Assembly: GCA_031286225.1 (NCBI GenBank)
Contig: JAITUQ010000037.1
Span: 1 to 64,000, forward strand
Length of the DNA stretch: 64,000 bases
Direction of reading: 5' to 3'
Origin: Candidatus Methanorudis spinitermitis
GTDB lineage: Archaea; Methanobacteriota; Methanobacteria; Methanobacteriales; Methanobacteriaceae
Under the pieces are notes generated by a model. The model ran no database searches. It had not been told where the DNA came from and was given only the letters and a program-made list of their open reading frames with translations. Of this stretch, positions 9,767 through 19,916 are shown piece after piece; positions within the stretch are counted from its first letter, which is position 1, and each line of letters begins with the position of its first letter. A program made the translations under genes and the position numbers.

Positions 9767-11494
9767 CTACAACTTTAAATATTTTTCTATTAAATTAGGT
9801 ACACTACTTTTAATAAGCTGAATAAATTCATTTTGTTCTCTTGATATAATGGTAGATTCAATTGAATTATACATTAAATAATCATGAATTTCTTGTTCTG
9901 GTGTTATCAATAAATCATATTCTCCAATAGCTGGATTTTTAGACCACTCTTCTGGAAAATCTAAAACTAAGCCAAACTTTATCAAACTTCCTTTTACTCT
10001 AGCCATTTCTTGAGGATAGTAATTATTAACTGTAGAAATTAAAATATCTATATCCCTATTAAGTTTATAAACATTTTTTTCATCCATATTTATTATTTCT
10101 GATTCCCATCCATATTTATTAATTTCTTGAACTAATGAAGATAAAAATCTTTTAGTCTTATTAGATTTTTTTGAGTTAGAAATGAAAGATATATTTAGTG
10201 GTTTCTCACTTAGAAGAGATTTTTTATTTAATTTTTCATTCATGATATTTTCTATTAAAAATTTATTCCATTTATAATACAAAATTGATTTGTTCGATTT
10301 TGCTCTGTACAATCGTTCTCTAAATGTATTTACAGAGATATCAGTACCATGTTCATGATGAAATAACAAAGCATTTGGACAGTATATGTTTTTATAACCT
10401 TTTTTTAGTATTTTAAGGCAGAAGTCAACATCTTCATACCCATAGTTATAATCTTCATCCAAGCCACCAACTTCTTTAAAAATAGATTTTTTAACAAGTA
10501 AAGTAGCTGCTGTAACTCCTCCCCTTTCAATTTCTATGTTAGATTTTTCATGGAAAGGTTTAAGTTCACTCCCTATATTATAAGGTATTACCCTACCATT
10601 TGAAGATTCAAAAAATCCAATCCCTATATGTTGAATTCTAAAAGGTTTTTTCCTTTTATTTTTTGTAAATATGTATGGAAAGACTAATTTAGCCCCAACT
10701 GTTCCATTATGATTGTTTTTTAATGAAGTCTGCATCATTTCATTAAGCCATCCATAAGTCGTTTCTATATCATTATTTAATAGAAGAACAAATTCTCCAT
10801 TAGATATTTCAACTCCTTTATTGTTTGCATGTGAAAAGGATTCATTAACTTCATTTTCTATTATTTTTATAGGAATATCTTCAATTTCTCTTAAAAATTT
10901 GATTGAACCATCTGAAGATGCATTATCAATTATTATAACCTCATAATTAGGATATTGGATATTTTCTTTAAAATTTTTAAACAATCTTTTTAAGTGAGAT
11001 AATCCATTTCTATTTAAGATAATTATTGAAACTAAAGGAGAATTTTCATCAAAATCTACAATATTAACTCTTTCTCTATTTTGATTAATTATAGACTGTG
11101 TTTTTTCTTGAGTATATTTAGCAAAATTAGACACCTTACCCTCATTAAGCCCATATACAGCATAATGAATTAATGGATTTAATTTAGATACTCTTGTATC
11201 TTCATATTTCTTTAAATAAAAATCTGATGAAAAATTAGGATTAGGATCTTTTTTTTCATATCCTCCATAGTATAAATAATGTAAAATAGGATTAAACTTA
11301 AATTCCCCAATATTCGTTATATTCTCTAAGTAAAATTCCAAATCAAATAAGCCTTTTTTTTTAATAATATAATATCCTTTAATGTCAATGAAAATTTTTT
11401 TAATGTTAAATTTATTAACAGCAACAATATAAAGAAAAACTGAACGAATTAGTATTTTTTTAATATTTAAACTAATATAATTTTTTAAATTCAT
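9767..11494 (-). CDS. Family-2 glycosyltransferase with two N-terminal HYxxxGxxEGR modules
   Basis: A 575-residue protein. An N-terminal hydrophobic/basic segment and the shared IKGYYIIKK preamble are followed by two modules of about 40 residues (NPILHYLYYGGYEKKDPNP and NPLIHYAVYGLNEGK). A GT-A domain follows from about residue 150: VSIIILNRNGLSHLKRLF, LLLNNDIETTYGWLNEMM and YGYEDVDFCLKILKKGYKN. The last 130 or so residues form an extra domain with a DLLITPEQEIHDYL stretch that is also found, diverged, in the paralogue at 13.8-15.8 kb. It probably adds a sugar to a surface polymer at the inner membrane face; the sugar is unknown. The ribosome site is poor. Confidence 0.87.
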   Translation of the reverse strand: MNLKNYISLNIKKILIRSVFLYIVAVNKFNIKKIFIDIKGYYIIKKKGLFDLEFYLENITNIGEFKFNPILHYLYYGGYEKKDPNPNFSSDFYLKKYEDTRVSKLNPLIHYAVYGLNEGKVSNFAKYTQEKTQSIINQNRERVNIVDFDENSPLVSIIILNRNGLSHLKRLFKNFKENIQYPNYEVIIIDNASSDGSIKFLREIEDIPIKIIENEVNESFSHANNKGVEISNGEFVLLLNNDIETTYGWLNEMMQTSLKNNHNGTVGAKLVFPYIFTKNKRKKPFRIQHIGIGFFESSNGRVIPYNIGSELKPFHEKSNIEIERGGVTAATLLVKKSIFKEVGGLDEDYNYGYEDVDFCLKILKKGYKNIYCPNALLFHHEHGTDISVNTFRERLYRAKSNKSILYYKWNKFLIENIMNEKLNKKSLLSEKPLNISFISNSKKSNKTKRFLSSLVQEINKYGWESEIINMDEKNVYKLNRDIDILISTVNNYYPQEMARVKGSLIKFGLVLDFPEEWSKNPAIGEYDLLITPEQEIHDYLMYNSIESTIISREQNEFIQLIKSSVPNLIEKYLKL

Positions 11495-11797
11495 GATAAC
11501 ACGTTAATTAGATAAGTATATGACAGTTAATTTATAATATTAAAATAATTTTTTAAAACAATGCATTTAAATATTAGTTATAATTTTAAATGTAAATTAA
11601 AATGATTATGTAAAATTTAATTAAAAAAATATATGATGAGAAATATATTTATCAATAATTATATATATTTCTCAATTGTAATATATATTTCCTAATTATA
11701 ATATATTTCTTATGAAAATATTTTTTTGAAAAATTTTGATTAAAGCTAATTTTTTGGCAAACTAAGTATCAACAGCCCAAAAATTTAAAAACCTTTA
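11495..11797. other. Intergenic stretch, no gene seen
   Basis: About 300 bases of A+T-rich spacer containing near-repeats of ATATATTTCTYAATTATAATATATTT around 11640-11710. No coding frame or RNA gene was recognised. Confidence 0.5.
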
Positions 11798-13579
11798 TTA
11801 AGAATTTAAATAATGTTCTATTAAATTCACTACTCTTTCAGTAGCTTTACCATCACAAGCTTCCATGTTTTTTTGCTTGAATTCTTTTAATTTCTGGATA
11901 TCTATATCACCATGAGTTAATTCTTTTCTAATAGCTTTAATTAGCACATCACTATCTTTCACAAGAGTCCCATACAAATCATCTGGAAAATTTAAATAAA
12001 AATCTCTTTCATGAATATATTCTTCATAATCAGGACAATAATGAATAACTGGCTTATTTAACAAAGAATATTCAAATATGACTGATGAATAATCCGTTAT
12101 CATTAAATCAGAGGCAAACATTAAAGTAAATGTTGATTCATTATCTAGATACCTAATTTTAGAAAATGTTTTACCTTCTAAAATATCATAATTCATAGCT
12201 ATGTGTCTTTTGATGATGAATATTTCATTTTCATTTAATGAATTATTCAAAGCTTCCCAGTTAATATTCGGATTAAAAACTCTCTGATCCCGTAAAGTAG
12301 GAGAATATAAAATTATAGTTTTGTTTTTTAACTCAGGCCAGTTATTATAAAATTTTTCTAGTGAATTTTCTTTATGTTTTAAATCTAAAATTAAATCTGT
12401 TCTAGGAATACCTAATGCCTTAACAACATCTTTATTAATTTTATGTGCAGATGCATAGATTCCTCTAATGTTTTCTGAGCTTACAATAAAACTATCATAT
12501 TGTGAAAATTGATTATAAAATCCTCTTATTGTTTTTTTATTATAAAAACTCAAATCAAAAGCTATTTTTTTAAAAGCCCCACAGGCATGCCAAACTTGAA
12601 CAATCTTTTGATTTTCACGAAGTTTAAAATGGTTTAAACAATCAAACCCCGAATCTATAACTATTACTTTACTAAATAAAAGTTTAAAGTATAGTTCAAT
12701 TTTATCTTGACTGTATCTAATCTTTCTAGAAAAAATAATCTTTTTAGTATCTAAATTATTATATATGATTTTAGTATTCTCATGTAATATATTTTTCTCC
12801 CCAGAGTTTACCCACTCTGTAAAGAAAAGAACTTGTTTGTATGTAGGGAATATCCTTTTAAAAAAATTAAATACTTTTTTATTATAAAGTATCCTGTAAA
12901 TAAAGTCACTAAAAGTGTCTTTTATAGTATATCTAGTCCTTCGACCTTCAAATTTACCTTGTGATATGTAATGAATTAAAGGGTTAGGATTTTTCTTTAA
13001 ACCGTGAAAATTAAGCCTAGTATATCCTTTTGAGCTAAAATCTGAGTTAGGATTATAATTTTTTTTAATACCTATTTTTATATAATGTATAATTGGATCC
13101 ATGGGAAGTTTTTTAACTTCAGGATATTTATTAAAATACCATTCTTTGTTAAATTCTTTTGATTTTGAAATAAGTTCATAATAATCCTTTATTGTAGACT
13201 CATTCAAATCAATGCTTCGAAATTTTTCAGATGTTTTTCTATTTTCATATTGCCCAAAAAGAACATAATGAACTAAAGGATTCAAAGATGATGCATGGAC
13301 ATCATGATATTTATTAAGGTAGTATTCACCATTGAACTTCGGATTCGGGTTTTTATTTTCTTTATATCCAAAAAACATGTAATGTAGTAAAGGATTGATT
13401 TTAAACTTTTTAATATTAGGATTCTTTTTAAAATAGTAATTTTCATGGAAGAAATTATATTTTTTTATTAAAAAAAACGCTTTAGCATTCAAAAATGTCT
13501 TTTTAATACCTTCTCGAGGCATTTGTAAAAAAATATAAAGATAAGGAAAAAATGAAAAAAAAATGTTTAGTTTGTACAT
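11798..13579 (-). CDS. HYxxxGxxEGR-module protein with C-terminal CDP-glycerol transferase domain
   Basis: A 593-residue two-part protein. After a hydrophobic start there are four modules (NPLLHYMFFGYKENKNPNP, NPLVHYVLFGQYENR, DPIIHYIKIGIKKNYNPN and NPLIHYISQGKFEGRR). From about residue 235 a CDP-glycerol glycerophosphotransferase domain begins, with VQVWHACGAFKKIAFD, YSPTLRD, IKRHIAM and MITDYSSVIFEYSLL. It should polymerise or prime a polyol-phosphate chain. Its N-terminal half is paralogous to the N-terminal halves of the adjacent glycosyltransferases, whose catalytic domains are unrelated, so the module region is probably a shared targeting or binding unit. A GAGGAT ribosome site precedes the ATG. 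Confidence 0.87.
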   Translation of the reverse strand: MYKLNIFFSFFPYLYIFLQMPREGIKKTFLNAKAFFLIKKYNFFHENYYFKKNPNIKKFKINPLLHYMFFGYKENKNPNPKFNGEYYLNKYHDVHASSLNPLVHYVLFGQYENRKTSEKFRSIDLNESTIKDYYELISKSKEFNKEWYFNKYPEVKKLPMDPIIHYIKIGIKKNYNPNSDFSSKGYTRLNFHGLKKNPNPLIHYISQGKFEGRRTRYTIKDTFSDFIYRILYNKKVFNFFKRIFPTYKQVLFFTEWVNSGEKNILHENTKIIYNNLDTKKIIFSRKIRYSQDKIELYFKLLFSKVIVIDSGFDCLNHFKLRENQKIVQVWHACGAFKKIAFDLSFYNKKTIRGFYNQFSQYDSFIVSSENIRGIYASAHKINKDVVKALGIPRTDLILDLKHKENSLEKFYNNWPELKNKTIILYSPTLRDQRVFNPNINWEALNNSLNENEIFIIKRHIAMNYDILEGKTFSKIRYLDNESTFTLMFASDLMITDYSSVIFEYSLLNKPVIHYCPDYEEYIHERDFYLNFPDDLYGTLVKDSDVLIKAIRKELTHGDIDIQKLKEFKQKNMEACDGKATERVVNLIEHYLNS

Positions 13580-13783
13580 ATTATCCTCGGTTCTAGTTAA
13601 AAACTTTCATTGTAGTTTGATTAAAGTATATTAATTTTTTCATCATTTAAAGCTTCAGTAAAGTACACATCAATAAGTAAATGAAAAATTAATTAATATA
13701 ATTATTATGATTAATAAATTAATAAATAAATTAACTAAATATTAATAAATATTATTAATCAACATAAAAATTAATTAGTATAA

Positions 13784-15769
13784 TTAATTAATATAATCCA
13801 TATCAATAAGTTCATTGATATTGTTTTTTACAGAATGCCAAAAATTATTTTTTACTAAAATAACCTTTTTAGAATAAATATCCATTAATTTACTATGAAT
13901 ATCTTCATTATTTGTAATTATAAAGTCATAAAAACTAAAATATTCGTTTGAAATCCATTTTTCTAAGTTAGAATCTATAAAAGCAATTTTAATAAGATAT
14001 TTATTATTATATTTGATGTTATTAGGGTTATATGTACTTGAATTTGAAATTATAACATCAAAACGGGATGGTATAACATAGCTATCTTTTAAAAATTTTA
14101 TTTTCCATCCAAAGTTGTTTATAACCTTTTTATAATTAAAAATCGAAGTTTCATCTGTTTTACCAATTATTCCAATTTTTAATGGTTTTTTAGAAAAAAT
14201 TAAATCATTGTTAAGTTTATCTTTTAAAAATATTTCTCTTAAGATTTTATTCCATTTAAAATATAAAATTTCTCTATTTTTTAAGTCGATTTCATCCCTA
14301 ATTGCATGTTCGTTGTTTCCTTTTCTAGTAGCTTCATAGTAGTGGAATAGTACTGATTTAGGAGAATAAACTATTTTATATCCTTTCTGATGTAATTTAA
14401 GACATAAATCTATATCTTCATAATTATAAAAGAAAGATTCATCAAACCCACCAAGTTCTTTAAAAACTTCCTTTTTAATTAAAAAACATGCCCCTAAAAC
14501 AGCTCCTATCTCTAAATCACTTTCAACTTTTTCAAATGGGTCATTTCCCTTAATATTGTATGGTACTATATATCCATCATTTTTTTCTAAATATCCATTT
14601 AGTTCCTTAAATGCAATTCCTTCATGCTGTGTTTTAAATGGAGTATCCTGATTTTTCGAATAAGAAAATATAAGTTTAGATCCAACAGCCCCTATATCAT
14701 TAGATAGTAAAATTGACTGCATCATATGGTTTAACCATCCGTAAAGTGGTTCCATGTCATTGTTCAAAAATAAAAAATAATCTCCCGTTGAAATAGAGGT
14801 GGCATTATTATTTGCTTCTGAAAAAGACTTGTTAAAATCATTTTTTAATATTTTAATATGTAATTCTTTTGAAAGTTTTTCTAAAAAAGTTATGGTTTCA
14901 TCTTTAGATCCATTGTCAACTACAATAATTTCATATTTAGGATATTGAAGTTTGTATTCAAAATCTTTAAATAATCGCTTTAAATGACTAAGTCCATCTC
15001 TAGTAAGTATAATTATTGATATCTTAGGAGAATTTTCATTAAATGAAAATAGTTTAACTGATGACTTGTTAGCATTTATTATTTCATTATATTTATTCTT
15101 AACTTCAATTTGATTCAGTGGTTTAGGTAATCTGCCCTGTTTTATACCACAATAAAGGTAGTGAGCAAAAGGATTCATGTTAGTGTTTGAAACATCCTGA
15201 TATTTTTCAATATACCATTTAGTTTGAAAGTTAATAGAAGGATTATAATTTTTTTTAGCTCCATATTCTAAATAGTGCATAATAGGATCCATACTCATTT
15301 TTTCAACTTCAGGGTATTTTTTTTTATACAAAGTTAAATCAAATTTTTTTGATTTTAATATTATTTTGTATTCCTTCTTAAATTTATAAGATTTAATAAA
15401 TTTATATCGCCTGTTTTCATACTGTCCATATAATAAATAGTGAATTAAAGGATTTATATGACTTTTTTTAATATCTGAGTATTTTTTTAAGTAATGATTT
15501 CCATCAAATATTGGGCTAGGATTTCTTCCTTCTGTATATCCATGAAAAATATAATGTAGAAGAGGATCAATAGCTTCTTTTTTAACATCAGGATTTTTTT
15601 CATAGTAATATGTTGAATCAAATAACGCACTTTTTTTAATAGCTTTGTATCCTTGTAAATTCAAAAAAAAAGTTTTAAAGTTGGCTTTACTCTTAAAAAA
15701 AATCTGTAAAACAGTTGAAAAAAAGCTTAAATTTTTAGTAAATTGTTTATAGAAATTTTTAAACCCCAA
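13784..15769 (-). CDS. Family-2 glycosyltransferase with four N-terminal HYxxxGxxEGR modules
   Basis: A 661-residue paralogue of the gene at 9.8-11.5 kb with twice as many modules: DPLLHYIFHGYTEGRNPSP, NPLIHYLLYGQYENRR, DPIMHYLEYGAKKNYNPS and NPFAHYLYCGIKQGRLP. The GT-A domain begins near residue 250 (ISIIILTRDGLSHLKRLF, FLNNDMEPLYGWLNHMM, YNYEDIDLCLKLHQKGYK). A C-terminal domain of about 130 residues follows. It appears to start at TTG with AGGA 5-6 bases upstream, and no ATG lies close. It is the first gene of the leftward run before the 0.9-kb spacer. It probably adds a sugar to the surface polymer; donor and acceptor are unknown. Confidence 0.87.
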   Translation of the reverse strand: MGFKNFYKQFTKNLSFFSTVLQIFFKSKANFKTFFLNLQGYKAIKKSALFDSTYYYEKNPDVKKEAIDPLLHYIFHGYTEGRNPSPIFDGNHYLKKYSDIKKSHINPLIHYLLYGQYENRRYKFIKSYKFKKEYKIILKSKKFDLTLYKKKYPEVEKMSMDPIMHYLEYGAKKNYNPSINFQTKWYIEKYQDVSNTNMNPFAHYLYCGIKQGRLPKPLNQIEVKNKYNEIINANKSSVKLFSFNENSPKISIIILTRDGLSHLKRLFKDFEYKLQYPKYEIIVVDNGSKDETITFLEKLSKELHIKILKNDFNKSFSEANNNATSISTGDYFLFLNNDMEPLYGWLNHMMQSILLSNDIGAVGSKLIFSYSKNQDTPFKTQHEGIAFKELNGYLEKNDGYIVPYNIKGNDPFEKVESDLEIGAVLGACFLIKKEVFKELGGFDESFFYNYEDIDLCLKLHQKGYKIVYSPKSVLFHYYEATRKGNNEHAIRDEIDLKNREILYFKWNKILREIFLKDKLNNDLIFSKKPLKIGIIGKTDETSIFNYKKVINNFGWKIKFLKDSYVIPSRFDVIISNSSTYNPNNIKYNNKYLIKIAFIDSNLEKWISNEYFSFYDFIITNNEDIHSKLMDIYSKKVILVKNNFWHSVKNNINELIDMDYIN

Positions 15770-16679
15770 TGTTTCCTAACTCCAAATTATATGAATTTTG
15801 ACTAATGATAAATTTAGCAAATCAAAGTCTCTTTTATAGTTTAATTTATTTTTATTATTTTGTTTCATGAGTTAATAATATTTTATTAAATACTTTTTTG
15901 TCTCTTAAAAAGATTTTTCAGCTTTAATTTTTGGAAAAAATCTTTAAAATCTTAGCAAGTACCTCAGACTATAAGTTAATATTTTATATTATATTTAGTA
16001 TTATGTCAATATAAATATTTACATTAGCTTATTCTCTGACTTTAAACTGAAATAGTTGATTATACTAGATTTTTTAAGTTTAATAATGTTGATAGAGTTT
16101 TAAATCAAGTTGATTGTGTATTGGCAAATAATTAATCTTTCCATTATTTTATCATTTAAATTTTTAAAACGTTAAGACTAATATTCTTATTATATTAACT
16201 AAAAATTTAATAAAATAAAAAAATATTTAAATTATCTATTAATATATAAAAATAATTATTAACTTAAAAATTTAATTATAAATAAATAATTCATTAAACT
16301 AATAATGTTTAAAGTTTTAATTATTAGATATCTGCTTTAAAATCTATTATTATTCAAAAAATATATTTAAAGCTTTGAGAATATATTCTTTTGCAAAATT
16401 AATTTTTTCATTATCAATAAAATTATTGAATTTTCAAGATTAAGAAAATTGGAATTTCCAAGATAAAAAAAAATCAAGATTTTCTAACTTTTGAAAAATA
16501 TGGATTTTATAATTTTACAAATTAGCTTATAATAAAAATTAATTAGTGTTATTTTATTTATTTTTATTAAAAATACTTAAAAATAATAGAAAAGAAGATT
16601 TAATTGTTCAGATTTATTAATCTGATTAAACACTGTTTTCAGTATTATACTTGTTAGATATTAAGTAATGGAGAGTAAT
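15770..16679. other. Long divergent intergenic region
   Basis: About 0.9 kb of A+T-rich DNA between divergent glycosyltransferase genes, so it should hold promoters for both directions. A short frame at 16049-16135 looks more protein-like than its surroundings (see the separate entry). The sequence TTTTCTAACTTTTG at 16480-16493 recurs at 23521-23534. No intact gene was recognised. Confidence 0.5.
16049..16135 (+). pseudogene. Short coding-like relic, family unknown
   Basis: A frame of 28 codons ending in TAA reads EIVDYTRFFKFNN and continues with VDRVLNQVDCVLANN. Its balanced composition differs from the surrounding A+T-rich noise. A stop lies just upstream in the same frame and there is no start, so if it is coding-derived it is a decayed fragment, possibly of a mobile element. 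No family was identified. Confidence 0.2.
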
Positions 16680-18647
16680 ATGGGTAGAAATTCTAAAAAT
16701 TTCAATAGAAAAGATAAAAAAAAGGGCAAAAATTACTTGACCCCCATTAAAAATATTAAAAACTCTTCTTTTTTGAAAAAAGTCCTTTTTGAAATGAATA
16801 AAACACAAATGTTGTTAAAGGAAGAAAAATTTAAAAAAAAATTTTTATCAAATTTAAAAGGATACTACTTGATTAGAAGAAATATTTTTAATGAACATTA
16901 CTATTTAGAAAATAATTTAGATGTGGCAAAATCTACTCTTGACCCTTTGCTACATTATCTTCTATATGGTTTTTATGAAGGAAGAAAGCCAAGTTATAAT
17001 TTTAATAGTGGCTATCATTTAGTAAAATTTAGAAATAAGGGAAAAACAGGTTTAAATTCATTGATAAAGTATATTTTAGATGTAAAAAAAGATAATAAAA
17101 AGTACAAAGAGAAAACTAAACAAAAAACTTTTGAAGAATTTCTAACAGAATCATATAATTCTCCTTTAATTTATAGTGAAGATTTTAATCAATATAAATC
17201 CTGTTTCAATGAGATGAAAAATATTTCATCTGATTTAATAAAAATAGCTGAAAATTTAAAGGATCCTCCTTTAGTTTCAGTGATAATGCCCGTTTATAAC
17301 CGTGAAAATGTTGTTGAAAACTCTGTTAATTCTGTCCTTAATCAAAGTTATCCTAATATAGAACTAATTATTGTAGATGATGGAAGTATTGATGGAACTT
17401 TAGATGTGTTACAAGGAATAAAAGATGAAAGAATCATTTTAGTAAAAAACAAAGAAAATCAAGGTCAAACAAAGTCTCGTAACATAGCTATTAAAGCAAG
17501 TAAAGGTGAATATATAACATATTTAGATTCCGATGATGATTGGGATAAAGATTATATTTTAGCTATGATGGGCGCTTTTTTAAAGTTAAAAGATGCTGAT
17601 TTAATATACTCTGGACAAAAGATGTTTGAAAATAGAAACCTTTTTGCGGTGCGTTTTGCTTCTTTTAACAAATCTTTACTTCGTAACCAAAATTACATAG
17701 GTATAAACACTCTCCTACATTCATCGAAGATTTTTAAAGAAATAGGAACATTTGATGAAACTTTAAAACGTTGCGAAGACTGGGAATTATTAGAAAGAAT
17801 TTCTACTAAGTTTAAAATTTATTCCGTGCCTATACTACTTTCTAACTGTTATGAAGACCATGCGAAAAATAGGGTTTCTCTTCGATCTAATATCTCATAC
17901 TGTGAAAAAGTGCGTGAAATCAACTTAAAAAGATTCAAATCTTCTATTGAGAATAAGCCAATTTTTCAACTTAATAAAAATGTGTCAATAATTATTTTAA
18001 GTTGTGGATCAGTAGAAAAATTGAAAAAAACTATAAATTCTGTATTTAAACTAAAACTAGATGAATGGATAAGTACGATAGTTATTTTAAGAAAATCAGA
18101 TAAAGATAATCCTCTTTTAAAAAAAATAACTAATGATGAAAAAATAAAATTAATTAATACCAACAATGAAGAGGACAAATCTAACTTTTTAATTGAAAAA
18201 GATATTTTTGATTCTAACTCAGATATCGTTGTTTTGAGAGATAACGTAATTTTAACCAATGAAACTATTGGATTAATGCAAAAATATTCTTATAATCTAA
18301 AAAATTGTGGTTTGCTAATTCCACAGCAGATAATTCCAGGGAAAAGTGGATTAGTTGAAAAATTAAGTTATTATGCGAATCCAAATTACGAGTATGATAT
18401 GACTCCCTTATTAAATCAAAATAACATTATTAATATGGATAAATTTCATTCTGGTAAAGTATTAGAACTTAATCAAGGAATTTTATCTTGTTTTTATATT
18501 AAAGAAGATGTTTTTAGTAAAATTAATAAAATGAAAATAGAACTGAATCAGTTAAATGATTTTAATAAGGAATTTTTTGATAGTATCCAAAAAATAGGCT
18601 TGAAAATATATAATGTTTCTGATGCAGTTGTTTATTGTGAATTTTAA
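16680..18647 (+). CDS. Family-2 glycosyltransferase with one HYxxxGxxEGR module and a second GT-like half
   Basis: About 655 residues. The preamble LKGYYLIRRNIFNEHYYLEN leads into one good module (DPLLHYLLYGFYEGRKP) and one decayed module. A classic GT-A domain begins near residue 200: VSVIMPVYNRENVVENSV, IIVDDGSIDGT and YLDSDDDWDKDY. A weaker repeat of the fold may start near residue 430 (NVSIIILSCGSVEKLKKTI). The chosen ATG at 16680 has GGAGAG 6 bases upstream; an ATG at 16668 lacks this. It begins a rightward run with the pyruvyl transferase and sugar dehydrogenase genes. It probably builds a surface polysaccharide. Confidence 0.85.
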   Translation: MGRNSKNFNRKDKKKGKNYLTPIKNIKNSSFLKKVLFEMNKTQMLLKEEKFKKKFLSNLKGYYLIRRNIFNEHYYLENNLDVAKSTLDPLLHYLLYGFYEGRKPSYNFNSGYHLVKFRNKGKTGLNSLIKYILDVKKDNKKYKEKTKQKTFEEFLTESYNSPLIYSEDFNQYKSCFNEMKNISSDLIKIAENLKDPPLVSVIMPVYNRENVVENSVNSVLNQSYPNIELIIVDDGSIDGTLDVLQGIKDERIILVKNKENQGQTKSRNIAIKASKGEYITYLDSDDDWDKDYILAMMGAFLKLKDADLIYSGQKMFENRNLFAVRFASFNKSLLRNQNYIGINTLLHSSKIFKEIGTFDETLKRCEDWELLERISTKFKIYSVPILLSNCYEDHAKNRVSLRSNISYCEKVREINLKRFKSSIENKPIFQLNKNVSIIILSCGSVEKLKKTINSVFKLKLDEWISTIVILRKSDKDNPLLKKITNDEKIKLINTNNEEDKSNFLIEKDIFDSNSDIVVLRDNVILTNETIGLMQKYSYNLKNCGLLIPQQIIPGKSGLVEKLSYYANPNYEYDMTPLLNQNNIINMDKFHSGKVLELNQGILSCFYIKEDVFSKINKMKIELNQLNDFNKEFFDSIQKIGLKIYNVSDAVVYCEF

Positions 18648-18737
18648 AATCATACTTTGAAATTATATATCAATAATAATTAGCTATTCTATGGATTAAG
18701 CTGATTAATTATTGAACTGTAGCTTATGGTGTAATAA

Positions 18738-19805
18738 ATGAAAATTTTAGTTTTTGCATATCTTAAAAAGAATTTAGGAGATGATATCTTTTTAAATATT
18801 TTATTCAAAAAATATCCTCATGTTAACTTTTATCTTCACTGTGAAGAAACATATGCAAAAGCATTTAATACTATTGAAAATGTGAATGTTTTAAATTACG
18901 ATGCCCCACTAACATTAGATTTTGCTAATCGTGAGTTTAATGGGATTATTTATATCGCAGGATCCGTTTTTATGGAAGCACAAAATTATCATGAAAAATT
19001 GGATGTGAACTTTAAAAGTCATAAGTACTTTGCTTTAAAATTTAAAAAAAATAAAAAACCTTTCTTCTATATCAGTTGTAATTTTGGACCATATTCTCAT
19101 AAATCCTATTATAAAAAAACCAAAAAATATTTAAAACTATGTACTGATGTTTGTTTTAGAGATAAGTATTCTTTTAATATGTTTAAAGACCTTTCAAATG
19201 TTAGATATGCCCCAGATGCTGCTTTGTCATATAGCTATCCTAAATTTAAAAAAATCAAAAATAGCGTGGGTATTTCAATTATTGAACCTAGTATTAGGTG
19301 GTATATTAATCAAAATAAAAAAAAAGATTATTATAATTTTTTAAAAAATAATATTATTTATTTAATCAATGAAAGAAAAAAAATATATTTATTTTCTTAT
19401 TGTGAAGCAGAAGGTGACACAATAGCTCAACAAGAGCTTTTAAAAATCATTCCTAAAAAATATCATTCAAAAATAAATATTTTAAATTATGAAGGAAACT
19501 TAAAATCCTATTTAAAGAAATATGGTGAAATGGAGTTTGCACTTTGTGGAAGATTCCATTCCATGATTTTATCCCTAATATTTGGACATAAATACTTTGT
19601 AACTGCTTATAGTGATAAAACCACCAATGTGATGAATGATTTTAAAATTAAAAACCAATTAGTTAAATATGAAGAAATCTCACCAAATGAAATAATACCG
19701 ATTAGTAGCTACAGAAAAATAAATCATCTGCAAAAAATGTTTTTAAAGTATAAATCTAAAAAACAATTTAAGGCTTTTGATAGATGGCTTTTTAAAAATA
19801 AATAA
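18738..19805 (+). CDS. Polysaccharide pyruvyl transferase family protein
   Basis: A 355-residue protein whose N-terminus (AYLKKNLGDDIFLNILFKK) and C-terminal CGRFHSMILSLIFGHKYFV match the polysaccharide pyruvyl transferase family. Members transfer pyruvate from phosphoenolpyruvate to a sugar hydroxyl pair. The start has GGTG 6-7 bases upstream. It lies between a glycosyltransferase and a UDP-sugar dehydrogenase, which supports a role in decorating a surface polymer. It is a free-standing relative of the N-terminal half of the fusion at 2.8-5.2 kb. The acceptor is unknown. Confidence 0.85.
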   Translation: MKILVFAYLKKNLGDDIFLNILFKKYPHVNFYLHCEETYAKAFNTIENVNVLNYDAPLTLDFANREFNGIIYIAGSVFMEAQNYHEKLDVNFKSHKYFALKFKKNKKPFFYISCNFGPYSHKSYYKKTKKYLKLCTDVCFRDKYSFNMFKDLSNVRYAPDAALSYSYPKFKKIKNSVGISIIEPSIRWYINQNKKKDYYNFLKNNIIYLINERKKIYLFSYCEAEGDTIAQQELLKIIPKKYHSKINILNYEGNLKSYLKKYGEMEFALCGRFHSMILSLIFGHKYFVTAYSDKTTNVMNDFKIKNQLVKYEEISPNEIIPISSYRKINHLQKMFLKYKSKKQFKAFDRWLFKNK

Positions 19806-19916
19806 ATAAAATAAGATTGAAAAAAAGATGAAGCAATTAAAAAAAAAATATAAAAATTGAAAAAAATAAATAAGGTTAAAAGTAATTTATCTAAATATTA
19901 ATTGAAAGGTTTTTCT

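Noticed and set aside
16626-16808. Minus-strand frame of 60 codons across the start of the 16.68-kb glycosyltransferase
   Set aside because: It overlaps the start of a clear gene on the other strand, has no ribosome site and no recognisable family.
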